A stretch of DNA of 35,956 nt from an uncultured Porphyromonadaceae bacterium. Lineage in GTDB: Bacteria; Bacteroidota; Bacteroidia; Bacteroidales; Muribaculaceae. The position numbers and the translations under genes were made by a program. Position 1 is the stretch's first letter; each line of letters begins with the position of its first letter. Where the stretch lies: positions 1 to 35,956 of the forward strand of contig CAMWVA010000014.1 in the NCBI GenBank assembly GCA_947177575.1, written 5' to 3'. The notes beneath the pieces are model-generated. The model made no database searches, was not told the DNA's origin, and worked only from the letters and a program-made list of their open reading frames with translations. Positions 25,752 through 35,174 of the stretch are shown one piece after another.

Positions 25752-28700
25752 TTATTGTGTAAGAATACGGTATTTAATACCCCATTCGTCAAGGAAACGT
25801 ATTAAATCGCGTGAGATGTCAAATTTCTTACGTGAATGTATCTTGATAGTCTGTTTGGATTTCATATCTATAAGTTCAAGATACAAATCTCCCGGGCGAG
25901 TAGGATTAACAGAGAATTTCTCAAGAGCTGAGAAGAAGTCCTGATTGGCAAATTGAAAATCAAGATATAGAATAGCACAATTAGCAACATTCCCCTTGAT
26001 ATTTTCGAGCGGCACAATCTCTTCAAACTCAGTGTCTATAAAATTACTATATCCTTGGGTTATTTTTATTTTCATGAAGAGGGCAGAGCCAATAGGAAAT
26101 TTAGCTCTCATAACGTCAGGATTCTGTCTGAATAGCCTTAATTCTTTTTTACCGGAAAAATCTTCCAATGTTACGACAGCATAAGGCTGACCTTTTTTTG
26201 TAAGGCGTTCGTTAAAGGCTGTCACCAAACAGCCTACGGTAAGTGTATTACCGGCTTCAGCCTTTGTATCATAATCAGCTAATGGACAGTTGCATCCGTA
26301 TGTTATCTCCATAAAATAAGGGTCCAAAGGATGTGCTGAGAGATATATGGTCACCAGCTCCTTTTCAGCATTGAGCAGTTTGATTGTAGGCCATGGTATA
26401 ACCTGAGGTATTTCGGGTTTAGGCGTTTCAATTGGCTCAAGGTCGCCGAAGAGGGATGTCTGCAAAGAATTTCTGTCATTTTGAATTATCTGTCCGAATT
26501 TTACCAATTGATCAGTAAATGTACTATCACCTACAGGATGTACGAATACCTCACGGCGTAATCCGAAACAGTCAAATGCTCCGGCTAATGCAAGATTCTC
26601 TATAGCAGAACGGTTGCATGCGCTCAGATTGATACGTTCGACGAAATCGTAAATACTTTTAAAAGGACCGTTAGCTTTTCGTTCTGTTATAATTGCGGAG
26701 ACGGCATTTGTACCGACTCCTTTTATAGCTCCGAGACCAAAACGTATCACACCTTTTTCAGAGACACCGAATTTAATGTATGATTCGTTGATGTCTGGTC
26801 CTTTGACATTAATACCCATACGGACACACTCGTCCATATTTACCTTAAGTTTATCAGCTACAGACAGGTTACGACTCATAACCCCTGCCATGTATTCAGC
26901 TGGATAGTTAGCCTTAAGATAAGCTGTCTGATAAGCTACCCATGTGTAACAAGTGGCATGACTTTTATTAAATGCATACGAAGCAAATTTTTCCCAGTCA
27001 GCCCATATTTTTTCAAGTACCTTAGCTTTATGGCCATTTTTCTGTCCTTGGTCCATAAATTTGACCTTCAGTTTAGCCATTTTGTCGATTTGCTTTTTAC
27101 CCATAGCTTTACGTAGCATATCGCTCTCACCACGTGTAAAGTTAGCTAACAGACGGGAAAGAAGCATGACCTGTTCCTGATATACCGTTATTCCATAGGT
27201 CTCCTCAAGATACTGCTTCATTATAGGTATATCGTAGGCTATAGGCTCATCACCATGTTTACGAGCTACAAAAGATGGTATATAATCCATTGGCCCTGGC
27301 CTATATAAAGCATTCATGGCTATAAGATCTTCGAATTTCGAAGGTTGCAGACTACGTAAAGATTCCTGCATACCGGTTGATTCGAATTGAAAAGTCGAGG
27401 TTGTGCGTCCGTCACAATATAGTTTGAATGTCGCCGGGTCATCAAGCGGTATTTTACTTATATCAAGATCTATACCACGGGCTTCCTTAATATTGGCTAA
27501 AGCCTCTTTTATGATGGAAAGAGTCTTTAGTCCAAGAAAGTCCATCTTAATAAGACCAGTGTCTTCAATTACACTACCTTCATACTGTGTAGTTAGAACT
27601 TTGTCGCCATTAGCGTCAGTAGAAACAGCAACCGGTACCCAATCAGTTATATCGTCACGGCTAATAATAACTCCACAAGCATGGACACCTGTACCACGAA
27701 CATTCCCCTCAAGCTGATGGGCATATTTCATTGTTTCTCTTACCTTAGGGTCGGGATTTTGTTCTTCGGCAGCAAATTCCTTGCAATACTTAAGGCAGTT
27801 GGTAAAATTAATTTTGGGATTTTTACCATTAACTTCAGGTAATCTGTCAGGTACCAGTTTTGCCAGTCTATTGGCTTCCGGCAGGGGGACTTCCATTACT
27901 TTAGCTACATCTTTTATTGACATTTTTGTAGCCATCGTCTGGTAGGTGATAATATGAGCTACTTTCTCTTCTCCATATTTCTCAGTGACATATTTAAGTA
28001 CTTGTTCGCGTCCGTCATCATCGAAATCCACATCTATATCAGGAAGTGAAATACGGTCAGGATTAAGAAAACGTTCGAACAGTAAGTCATACTTAATAGG
28101 GTCAATCTGTGTTATACCAAGACAATAGGCAGCAGCAGAACCGGCAGCGGAACCACGTCCCGGTCCTACACTAACTCCGAGCTCTTTACGCGCTACATTA
28201 ATGAAGTCCTGTACAATCAGGAAGTAGCCCGGGAATCCCATAGTCTTCATTATATATAGTTCAAATTTGAGACGTTCAGCAATTTCAGGTGCCAAAGGCT
28301 CGCCATACCGTTCCCGAGCTCCTTTCATTGTAAGAGCCTCAAGATAATCTGCCTCAAATTTGATGCGATATAATTTATCGTATCCACCGAGTCTATGTAT
28401 TTTCTTCTCAGCCTCCTCCTGACTTAACACTACGTTGCCATTCTCATCACGTGTGAACTCTTCAAATAGGTCTTGTTCTGTCAGACGGGTACGATATTCC
28501 TCTTCAGTACCGAATGATGCCGGTATATCGAAATTCGGCATTATAGGGTCATGATTGATAGAATAACGTTCTATTTTATTGAGAATTTCCCATGTAGACT
28601 CAAGAGCTTCAGGAATGTCAGAGAATATTTGTTCCATCTCCTGAGTAGACTTAAGCCATTCCTGTTTGGTGTAGTGTAGACGAGGTTCGTTAAAGGTCTT

Positions 28701-29435
28701 CTGCATTGAAACACATATAAGACGATCGTGAGCTTCAGCGTCATCTTCAAATGTGAAATGCACGTCGTTAGTGGCTACTACCTTAATATTATACTTCTCA
28801 GCCATGCGAAGCAATTCTTTGTTTACCTTTACCTGCTCCAGATAGGTCTGTGTATTGGCATTTGTCTTAAAGGTCTCATGACGTTGAAGTTCGAGATAGT
28901 AGTCATCACCGAATACTTGTTTAAACCATCGAACTCTTTCCTCAGCAAGCTCCAAATCTCCATGCATTATATGCTGAGGTATCTCTCCTCCAAGACATGC
29001 TGAACATACGATAAGACCTTCAGAATGTTTCTCAAGTTCTGAACGGTCTGTACGTGGATGATAGTAAATACCTTCAGTCCATGCTTTACTAACAAGTTTT
29101 ATGAGATTATGATAGCCGGTACTATTTTTTGCAAGTACGATGAGGTGGTAACCTTTGTCGGTTTTGTCCTTTTTTGTGTACATACTTCCCTGTGCGACAT
29201 ACATCTCGCAGCCGACAATAGGAGTAAATTTTTCTTCATCAGGCAAACCGGCATTTTTTTTGTCAACATAATTAAGAAACTCTTTTATACCGAACATATT
29301 TCCATGATCGGTGAGAGCCAGACCTCGCATTCCATCAGAAATAGCTTTATCGACAAGCTCGGCGATACCAGCTTTACCGTCAAGCAGACTGTATTGTGAG
29401 TGAACGTGAAGATGAGTGAAGGGATGTTTAGACAT
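25752..29435 (-). CDS. dnaE: DNA polymerase III subunit alpha
   Basis: The replicative polymerase of 1227 residues. It begins with the PHP domain (FTHLHVHSQYSLLDG, with the histidines of that fold), then the catalytic core with GPGRGSAAGS (about 422-431) and the metal-binding LPDIDVDFDDDGRE (about 462-475), containing two of the three catalytic aspartates. QTMATKMSIKDVAKV and ALYRPGPMDYIPSFV lie in the fingers. The tandem helix-hairpin-helix region is near KGVGTNAVSAI, followed by an OB-fold (LTVGCLVTAFNERLTKKGQ). Length matches Bacteroidetes DnaE. It lies 80 bp behind the HD-domain gene and may share that promoter; a 1-mismatch -7 box (TTTATTTG) lies in the gap. Confidence 0.98.
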   Translation of the reverse strand: MSKHPFTHLHVHSQYSLLDGKAGIAELVDKAISDGMRGLALTDHGNMFGIKEFLNYVDKKNAGLPDEEKFTPIVGCEMYVAQGSMYTKKDKTDKGYHLIVLAKNSTGYHNLIKLVSKAWTEGIYYHPRTDRSELEKHSEGLIVCSACLGGEIPQHIMHGDLELAEERVRWFKQVFGDDYYLELQRHETFKTNANTQTYLEQVKVNKELLRMAEKYNIKVVATNDVHFTFEDDAEAHDRLICVSMQKTFNEPRLHYTKQEWLKSTQEMEQIFSDIPEALESTWEILNKIERYSINHDPIMPNFDIPASFGTEEEYRTRLTEQDLFEEFTRDENGNVVLSQEEAEKKIHRLGGYDKLYRIKFEADYLEALTMKGARERYGEPLAPEIAERLKFELYIMKTMGFPGYFLIVQDFINVARKELGVSVGPGRGSAAGSAAAYCLGITQIDPIKYDLLFERFLNPDRISLPDIDVDFDDDGREQVLKYVTEKYGEEKVAHIITYQTMATKMSIKDVAKVMEVPLPEANRLAKLVPDRLPEVNGKNPKINFTNCLKYCKEFAAEEQNPDPKVRETMKYAHQLEGNVRGTGVHACGVIISRDDITDWVPVAVSTDANGDKVLTTQYEGSVIEDTGLIKMDFLGLKTLSIIKEALANIKEARGIDLDISKIPLDDPATFKLYCDGRTTSTFQFESTGMQESLRSLQPSKFEDLIAMNALYRPGPMDYIPSFVARKHGDEPIAYDIPIMKQYLEETYGITVYQEQVMLLSRLLANFTRGESDMLRKAMGKKQIDKMAKLKVKFMDQGQKNGHKAKVLEKIWADWEKFASYAFNKSHATCYTWVAYQTAYLKANYPAEYMAGVMSRNLSVADKLKVNMDECVRMGINVKGPDINESYIKFGVSEKGVIRFGLGAIKGVGTNAVSAIITERKANGPFKSIYDFVERINLSACNRSAIENLALAGAFDCFGLRREVFVHPVGDSTFTDQLVKFGQIIQNDRNSLQTSLFGDLEPIETPKPEIPQVIPWPTIKLLNAEKELVTIYLSAHPLDPYFMEITYGCNCPLADYDTKAEAGNTLTVGCLVTAFNERLTKKGQPYAVVTLEDFSGKKELRLFRQNPDVMRAKFPIGSALFMKIKITQGYSNFIDTEFEEIVPLENIKGNVANCAILYLDFQFANQDFFSALEKFSVNPTRPGDLYLELIDMKSKQTIKIHSRKKFDISRDLIRFLDEWGIKYRILTQ

Positions 29436-29515
29436 TTTTCAGACGGAAAGAGTATAGTACACAAATAAAGTTAAAATATAAGGATGGTATATTTACCTCA
29501 GAGATAGGAATTAAA

Positions 29516-30133
29516 TTAATTTATTGTCTTTGGAGGACGTTCTGTAATTTTAGAAGCAGCTGTATCAGCCAACTGGACTAATGTAACAAGTGGGTACTGT
29601 TTCTCAGCAGCGCGGAAATTACCCTGTTCTTCTGAATCAGCCTGATTAACACTCCATGCACCCATGTGCCAACGTATAGCACATATTTCTTCGTCAGTAA
29701 GAGGAAGTCCCATCTGAAGTAACATTACAACGGATTTTTCACCGTGTCCTATAGGTAAAGAACCATAAGATGTACCAAATTCAGCTTTACAAAAATCTAC
29801 CTGTGCTCCACGCTTTTTAAAATAGAGGTTACTTTTACACATATCATGAAGCAGACAAGCAACAATAATACTTGCTTCCTCAATACCTTCAAATACATCA
29901 GACCTTATTTTAGAGAAAGTATCTCGGATAGCTATCGCGGCATCATAAACATTAAGTGAATGTATCATTAGACCTCCTTCAAAACAGAGGTGGTTCTTCA
30001 TAGAGGCCGGAGCTGTGAAATATCCCGATTTTTCAAGCTGTGAGATAAAGTAGTCAATGTCATCAATACCTGTAGATTTAAGTAAGTCAATGACACGTTG
30101 TTTATATTTAAAAAATTCTTCTTTTTTGAGCAT
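29516..30133 (-). CDS. HD-domain hydrolase-like protein
   Basis: A 205-residue protein with the metal-binding pattern of the HD phosphohydrolase superfamily: His58 (GGLMIHSLNV), the doublet His96-Asp97 (VACLLHDMCKS), and a later histidine in LPIGHGEKSV (about 136) followed by a conserved aspartate (QLADTAAS). HD enzymes cleave phosphate esters of nucleotides such as dNTPs or signalling nucleotides; the substrate here is unknown. It lies directly upstream of dnaE in the same direction, behind its own consensus promoter. A role in nucleotide supply or signalling with replication would fit, but this is inference. Confidence 0.88.
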   Translation of the reverse strand: MLKKEEFFKYKQRVIDLLKSTGIDDIDYFISQLEKSGYFTAPASMKNHLCFEGGLMIHSLNVYDAAIAIRDTFSKIRSDVFEGIEEASIIVACLLHDMCKSNLYFKKRGAQVDFCKAEFGTSYGSLPIGHGEKSVVMLLQMGLPLTDEEICAIRWHMGAWSVNQADSEEQGNFRAAEKQYPLVTLVQLADTAASKITERPPKTIN

Positions 30134-30164
30134 TGTTGTTAGGATTGATTATCATATATCATTA

Positions 30165-30195
30165 CAAAGGTAATAAATTATATTTAGAAAACAAA
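30165..30195 (-). promoter_or_regulatory. Bacteroidetes-type promoter for the HD gene and perhaps dnaE
   Basis: On the minus strand TTTG (complement of 30192-30195), a 19-nt spacer and TACCTTTG (complement of 30165-30172). The start of the HD gene lies 32 bp from the -7 box. It is placed just after the hairpin that closes the sigma factor gene. Confidence 0.7.
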
Positions 30196-30222
30196 GTCTG
30201 TGTAGAAGTGAAGATATGGCAG

Positions 30223-30275
30223 GTCATAAAAAGGCAACAGGTAAGCCAGTGGCTTACCTGTTGCCTTTTTATGAC
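30223..30275 (-). terminator. long hairpin terminator after the sigma factor gene
   Basis: A perfect 25-bp stem, GTCATAAAAAGGCAACAGGTAAGCC and its complement, with a 3-nt loop. It lies 73 bp beyond the sigma factor stop and before the HD gene promoter. There is no T-tract after it on the minus strand, but the size is striking and it is well placed as a stop signal. Confidence 0.7.
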
Positions 30276-30347
30276 AAAAATGTGAACTTTAGAGTAGTGG
30301 AATATGAGTAGGAAGTTAAAATGATAGTGAATGCAGAATCGAATTTT

Positions 30348-30857
30348 TTAACGGGCGTAATCTTTAAGTTGCTCACGCAGACGTTTGCGTGCAAAGAAGA
30401 TACGGCTTTTAACAGTACCTAAAGGTAACCCCATCTTTTCTGCTATTTCGTTATATTTGTATCCAGCCACATACATATTGAACGGTATACGGTATTCATC
30501 AGGGAAACTATTAAGAGTAGTTGAAATTTCATGAACGGCAATTGAACCGTCAGGAGTTTCAAGCCCGGAATCCTGTGAAATATTGAGATGATAAAGATCT
30601 TCAGTCTGATCAATAACAGTAGCCTTACGTACAGTCTGACGATAGTTATTGATGAAGATATTACGCATTATAGTGAATATCCAACCCTTAAAATTAGTAT
30701 TGTCAACGTATTTATCTTCGTTGTCAAGTGCTTTAAGGGTAGTATCCTGAAGAAGATCCTGGGCGGCTTCACGATTTGTGGTGAGCTGATATGCAAAGCT
30801 AAGAAGGTTGCCTTGGAGGCCGAGGATACGCTGTTTAAAAGTCTCTTTAGTTCTCAT
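30348..30857 (-). CDS. ECF-type RNA polymerase sigma factor
   Basis: A 169-residue sigma-70 family protein with region 2 (about 10-80, including AAQDLLQDTTLKAL and the DNA-opening helix FKGWIFTIMRNIFINNYR) and region 4 (about 110-165, YKYNEIAEKMGLPLGTVKSR with the recognition helix), lacking region 3. It is therefore an extracytoplasmic-function type factor. It is separate from any anti-sigma gene in this window, unlike most such factors, so how it is controlled is not visible. It is divergent from the DEAD-box helicase gene and no TAnnTTTG promoter was found on its side. Several conserved Bacteroides proteins look very like it, suggesting a general role in the group. Confidence 0.95.
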   Translation of the reverse strand: MRTKETFKQRILGLQGNLLSFAYQLTTNREAAQDLLQDTTLKALDNEDKYVDNTNFKGWIFTIMRNIFINNYRQTVRKATVIDQTEDLYHLNISQDSGLETPDGSIAVHEISTTLNSFPDEYRIPFNMYVAGYKYNEIAEKMGLPLGTVKSRIFFARKRLREQLKDYAR

Positions 30858-31159
30858 TTTGTCTTTGTTTTTAGTTGTTATATCTCTATAACATTAGAGC
30901 TATAAAATTGTTTTGAAATTTATGTTTTTTTATCGTTATGAACTGAACTTTTTATCTTAGAAAGTTGTTGATGTCGTTTTAATATGTTGAATGGCAAGAG
31001 AGTAAAAAATTAAAAAAATGTGAACTGACTGATAAATTTTTTTAATTTACTTTCGAAATCTAATATTCGTACCTTCTACAACCGCTGTAATGATTCTACC
31101 ATGAGGTAAGGAAAATTCATTAACTTTGCAAAAATTAAAAATTAGTTTTAGTTGTAGAA
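30858..31159. other. 302-bp non-coding region between divergent sigma factor and helicase genes
   Basis: AT-rich spacer. It contains an AAATTAAAAAAAT/ATTTTTTTAATTT inverted repeat (31007-31019, 31035-31047), a -7 box for the helicase (31121-31128), and a 9-bp inverted repeat TTCTACAAC/GTTGTAGAA at 31074-31082 and 31151-31159 around it. No gene is seen. Confidence 0.6.
31121..31128 (+). promoter_or_regulatory. possible -7 element for the DEAD-box helicase
   Basis: TAACTTTG fits the TAnnTTTG box and lies 31 bp before the ATG. No TTTG is seen at 19-20 nt upstream, so the -33 part is missing or weak. Confidence 0.45.
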
Positions 31160-32479
31160 ATGAGATTTGACGAAATACTTAGGAATGACGCTCTGTTAGA
31201 CGGATTAGATGATATGAATTTTCAGGAATGTACACCTATACAGGAATTGGGAATGCCACCTGTGCTGGCCGGACGAGATCTTCTTGCGGTTGCTCAGACC
31301 GGAACAGGTAAAACGGCAGCTTATCTGCTTCCCATTATAGAATGTCTTGTTGAAGATGGTTATCCAACAGATTGTGTCAATTGTGTTGTAATGGCTCCTA
31401 CACGAGAGCTCGCCCAACAAATAGATCAACAGATGGAGGGTTTTTCCTATTTTGTACCTGTTACAAGCGCACCTATCTATGGAGGTACAGATGGAGAAGG
31501 CTATGAAAGGCAGCGTAAAAGTCTTAAAGCAGGTGCGGATGTAGTTATAGCTACTCCAGGGCGTTTGTTAGCTCATTTAAGTATGGGGTATGTGGATTTA
31601 TCGAAAGTATCGTTTTTTGTACTTGATGAGGCTGACCGTATGCTGGATATGGGTTTTATGGATGACATAATGCAGATAGTGGGACGATTGCCAAAGAAAC
31701 GTCAGACGTTGCTTTTTTCAGCTACTATGCCTCCAAAAATACAGGCTTTAGCTAAGAATTTGTTACATAATCCAGTATTTATTGAATTGGCTGTGTCCAA
31801 GCCTGCGGATAAAATAAAACAATCGGCTTATATTTGTTATGAGCCTCAAAAACTACCTATATTAAAGAGTATCTTCGTTAGAGAGAGATTCGGAAAGGTA
31901 ATAATCTTTTCTTCATCAAAACTTAAAGTTAAAGAACTTGCCAAAGTATTACGTTCGATAAAAATGAATGTTGCTGAGATGCATTCAGATTTATCTCAGG
32001 CGGTTCGTGAGGAAGTAATGCTGAAATTTAAAGCTGGTAAAGTAAATATAATAGTTGCTACAGATATTTTAGCACGTGGAATAGATATTGATGATATAGA
32101 ATTGGTAATCAATTATGATGTTCCGCGTGAAGCAGAGGATTATGTACATCGTATCGGTCGCACTGCAAGAGCTAACAAAGATGGGCGTGCAATAACGTTT
32201 GTAAATGAAAAAGAAATAGGTCGCTTGAAGATTATAGAACGTTTGCTGGAGAAAGAGATACCTAAAGAGGAAGTAGATAAAATTCTTGGTGAGACACCGT
32301 CTTATACTTCAAGTCGTAATAAGAGAGTAAGACACAGTAAAAACTATACTAAACAACGTCTCAAAGTTACCTCAAAGACACAGGTATCTGCGAAAGAAGA
32401 CGAAACTGTAATGCCAGTCAAGGTGAAGTCACACCGACGTTCACATCGAAGTTATAAAGAAGGTGAAAAAAATAAGTAA
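31160..32479 (+). CDS. DEAD-box ATP-dependent RNA helicase
   Basis: A 439-residue RNA helicase of the RhlE-like group that unwinds short RNA duplexes in ribosome assembly or mRNA turnover. The Q motif has Gln28 (CTPIQ), Walker A AQTGTGKT (45-52), Ia APTRELAQQ, Ib TPGRL, DEAD in VLDEADRML (about 154-162), SAT in LFSATMPP (about 185-192), and C-terminal motifs ATDILARGIDI and HRIGRTARA (about 330-338). After residue 385 the tail is basic and disordered (KSHRRSHRSYKEG), typical for RNA binding. The last codons lie inside the bidirectional terminator shared with lon. It is monocistronic by context. Confidence 0.96.
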   Translation: MRFDEILRNDALLDGLDDMNFQECTPIQELGMPPVLAGRDLLAVAQTGTGKTAAYLLPIIECLVEDGYPTDCVNCVVMAPTRELAQQIDQQMEGFSYFVPVTSAPIYGGTDGEGYERQRKSLKAGADVVIATPGRLLAHLSMGYVDLSKVSFFVLDEADRMLDMGFMDDIMQIVGRLPKKRQTLLFSATMPPKIQALAKNLLHNPVFIELAVSKPADKIKQSAYICYEPQKLPILKSIFVRERFGKVIIFSSSKLKVKELAKVLRSIKMNVAEMHSDLSQAVREEVMLKFKAGKVNIIVATDILARGIDIDDIELVINYDVPREAEDYVHRIGRTARANKDGRAITFVNEKEIGRLKIIERLLEKEIPKEEVDKILGETPSYTSSRNKRVRHSKNYTKQRLKVTSKTQVSAKEDETVMPVKVKSHRRSHRSYKEGEKNK

Positions 32480-32528
32480 ACAGAAGCTGACGGCTAAACC
32501 GTCAGCTTCTGTTTACTTATTTTTTTCA
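32464..32528. terminator. bidirectional terminator between helicase and lon
   Basis: A perfect 30-bp stem (left arm 32464-32493, right arm 32499-32528) with loop CTAAA, rich in G/C at its tip (CTGACGG/CCGTCAG) and with A/T runs at the base, giving a T-tract on both strands. It overlaps the last 16 bases of the helicase gene and ends 4 bases before the lon stop. Confidence 0.9.
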
Positions 32529-32532
32529 AAGA

Positions 32533-34950
32533 CTATTCTTTAAGAAGAGCAAAATCAAGAAGCTGGGGTACACTTTCAATGAAATGAAAAGAGAGACCTT
32601 CTTTACAGTCTTCGGGAAGTTTCTCAATATCTCTTCTGTTGCGTTCACTTAGAGCAATATCTGTTATACCAGCTCGTCGGGCAGCGAGAATCTTCTCTTT
32701 TAAGCCTCCTACCGGAAGTACTTTGCCACGCAGGGTAATTTCTCCTGTCATGGCAAGATGATCACGTACTTTACAGCCCAATAGAGCAGAAGCTATTGAA
32801 ACTGCCATAGTAATGCCTGCTGAAGGTCCGTCTTTGGGAATGGCCCCTTCCGGAACATGAATGTGTACTTGAAGATCATCAAATATATCAGCTGATAGTC
32901 CTAATAGACTATAGTTGGATCTTAAATACTGAAGAGCAATAGTGGCAGACTCTTTCATTACATTACCAAGATTTCCGGTTAAAGTAAGTTTTTCAGTCTT
33001 CCCATGAGACAGAGAAGTTTCAATAAATAAAATTTCTCCGCCTGTGCGTGTCCATGCCAGACCTGTCACTACTCCAGGAATATCATTGTTATCATATACC
33101 TCCACAAGTTGTTCTTCAACACCAAGTAACTCTTTTACATCATCGGGCTGTATAAACTGAATGAGAGGCTGGCCTTCTACTTTCCGTCTTGCCAGTCTTC
33201 TGACTATTTTTGCTATACATTTATAGAGTCCTCTGACTCCAGATTCTCTGGTATAGTAATCTATAATGTAGCGTAAAGCCTCCGGAGAAAAGGCAATCTT
33301 ACTTTTAGCTAACCCATGTTCCTGAAGAATCTTAGGTACCAGATGTCTTGCAGCTATCTCCACTTTTTCATTAGCAGTGTAACCTGATAATTCAATGAGT
33401 TCCATACGGTCCAACAGAGGCGCTGAGATAGATGATACATCATTCGCAGTTGCTATGAACATGACATTGGACAAATCATAGTCACAATCTATGTAGTTAT
33501 CATGAAAGGCAACATTCTGTTCTGGATCAAGAACTTCAAGAAGAGCTGTAGAGGGATCGCCTTTTATGTCGGCACCTAATTTGTCAATCTCATCCAGTAC
33601 AATTACAGGATTAGATGTCTTGCATTTTTCTATAGCTGTGATTATACGTCCCGGCATAGAGCCCAGATAAGTACGTCGATGACCTCTTATTTCGGCTTCA
33701 TCATGGACACCTCCTAAAGCAATGCGTTTATATTCTCTTCCAAGTGCTTCAGCTATAGCTGTACCAAGAGAGGTTTTGCCTACTCCCGGAGGACCAAAAA
33801 AGCATAAAATCGGAGCTTTCATGTCCTTACGTAACTGTAAGACTGCAAGGTGTTCGAGAATACGGTCTTTTATGTCATCCATTCCGAAGTGATCCTTATT
33901 AAGGATTGCCTTAGCTTTGGTGAGATTGACCGAAGAATGAGAATATTTATTCCAAGGTAAATTCAGAAATGTATCAAGGTAGTTATACTGTACTGAATAG
34001 TCAGGAGTCTGCATATTAAGCCGACATAATTTAGCTAATTCTTTTTCAAAATGGGCTTGGGTTTTCTTATCCCATTTTTTTGTTTTGGCTTTTTTCTTGA
34101 ATTCCTCTATGTCTGAATAATCTGCATCAGTTGACTCAAGTTCAGCTTCAATCTGTTCAATCTGTTGTCTAAGGAAAGCTTCCTTTTGCCTTTTTCCCAT
34201 TTCTTCCTGGGTTCTCTTCTGCAATTCAACTCTCAGCCGTAGCCGCTGACATGCTAAGGTCAATGTGTCGAGGATAGTATGAAGTTTGTCCTTAAAATCA
34301 TTTTTTTCGAGAATTACCTGTCGTTCAGCAGTAGAGATAGGTGAGTGGGAGACAATGAATCCAGCTGAACGTACGAGATCATCTTTATACTGTTTCCACT
34401 GGAATTTTATCTGTTTACCTTCTTCTTCGCCTATCATCCCTATCATAGAGGTATAAAGCTGCGCAATTAATTCATAGCTGTTCCTAATTTCTTCGTCATC
34501 AGGATTGAATGGCAGAATAGGGTAAGGATTAATTGAGGCACGTACTAAAGGTTTCTTTTTTTCAATACGATTCAGTATCGCTGTATCCTGACATTGAATC
34601 AAAGCTGTATGTCCACCATCGGGACGCTGGAATATCTGAAGTACCCGAACGATACATCCTACCTTATGAAGATTGCGTAACGTTAAGGCTTCATTATCGC
34701 TATTGATTTTGGTTACAGCAAAAAGAAGTTCCTTGTTAGTTTCGGCATACTGAAAAATTTTAAGGGCCTGTTCATTTTCAATTTCTATATCAGTAGCTAA
34801 AAAAGGTGAGAGAACAATGTCATTAAGAGGTAATACTAATATGTTATTTGAGTCAAGCTCACCGACCGAGGATTGGTCATCGTTATGAATCTCTGTTAAC
34901 ATTTCTAAGATTTCTAAAAGAGAAGAATGGGGGTTATTCAATTGGTTCAT
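32533..34950 (-). CDS. lon: ATP-dependent Lon protease
   Basis: An 805-residue cytoplasmic AAA+ serine protease that degrades damaged and regulatory proteins. The N-terminal Lon substrate-binding domain starts at [14 protein letters not shown], followed by a long coiled coil ([19 protein letters not shown]). The ATPase has Walker [10 protein letters not shown] (about 384-392), Walker [12 protein letters not shown], and [19 protein letters not shown]. The protease domain has the Ser-Lys dyad, with the serine in DGPSAGIT (about 709) and the lysine in [10 protein letters not shown] (about 750). Length is usual. Transcription comes from a promoter 77-108 bp upstream and stops at the bidirectional hairpin. 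Confidence 0.98.
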   Translation of the reverse strand: MNQLNNPHSSLLEILEMLTEIHNDDQSSVGELDSNNILVLPLNDIVLSPFLATDIEIENEQALKIFQYAETNKELLFAVTKINSDNEALTLRNLHKVGCIVRVLQIFQRPDGGHTALIQCQDTAILNRIEKKKPLVRASINPYPILPFNPDDEEIRNSYELIAQLYTSMIGMIGEEEGKQIKFQWKQYKDDLVRSAGFIVSHSPISTAERQVILEKNDFKDKLHTILDTLTLACQRLRLRVELQKRTQEEMGKRQKEAFLRQQIEQIEAELESTDADYSDIEEFKKKAKTKKWDKKTQAHFEKELAKLCRLNMQTPDYSVQYNYLDTFLNLPWNKYSHSSVNLTKAKAILNKDHFGMDDIKDRILEHLAVLQLRKDMKAPILCFFGPPGVGKTSLGTAIAEALGREYKRIALGGVHDEAEIRGHRRTYLGSMPGRIITAIEKCKTSNPVIVLDEIDKLGADIKGDPSTALLEVLDPEQNVAFHDNYIDCDYDLSNVMFIATANDVSSISAPLLDRMELIELSGYTANEKVEIAARHLVPKILQEHGLAKSKIAFSPEALRYIIDYYTRESGVRGLYKCIAKIVRRLARRKVEGQPLIQFIQPDDVKELLGVEEQLVEVYDNNDIPGVVTGLAWTRTGGEILFIETSLSHGKTEKLTLTGNLGNVMKESATIALQYLRSNYSLLGLSADIFDDLQVHIHVPEGAIPKDGPSAGITMAVSIASALLGCKVRDHLAMTGEITLRGKVLPVGGLKEKILAARRAGITDIALSERNRRDIEKLPEDCKEGLSFHFIESVPQLLDFALLKE

Positions 34951-35026
34951 TATTAGATATTACGGGTAATCAGTAAGTTAAAACCTATATAGCAAAAACT
35001 TAAATTGACTACCTCCAATAAGCCTA

Positions 35027-35058
35027 CAAAAGTAGTAAAACTAAGTGTAACAACCAAA
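35027..35058 (-). promoter_or_regulatory. Bacteroidetes-type promoter for lon
   Basis: On the minus strand TTTG (complement of 35055-35058), a 20-nt spacer and TACTTTTG (complement of 35027-35034). Expected start of RNA is near 35020, 70 nt before the ATG. No obvious heat-shock operator was seen. Confidence 0.7.
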
Positions 35059-35109
35059 GAATTTAAAATTGGGACGGTTTGAAAAGGTTACATACCTGTG
35101 GATATAGAT

Positions 35110-35141
35110 TTTGGAGAAAAGAGCCGAAAGGATTACTTTTG
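35110..35141 (+). promoter_or_regulatory. Bacteroidetes-type promoter for the methyltransferase gene
   Basis: TTTG at 35110-35113, a 20-nt spacer and TACTTTTG at 35134-35141, 33 bp before the ATG. It is the divergent partner of the lon promoter, 51 bp from it. Confidence 0.72.
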
Positions 35142-35174
35142 CAGTAGTAAAATTAGAAACAAAACAGGCAGATA

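Noticed and set aside
30134-30347. CRISPR-like repeat at the large hairpin
   Set aside because: It is a single inverted repeat, not a series of spaced direct repeats.
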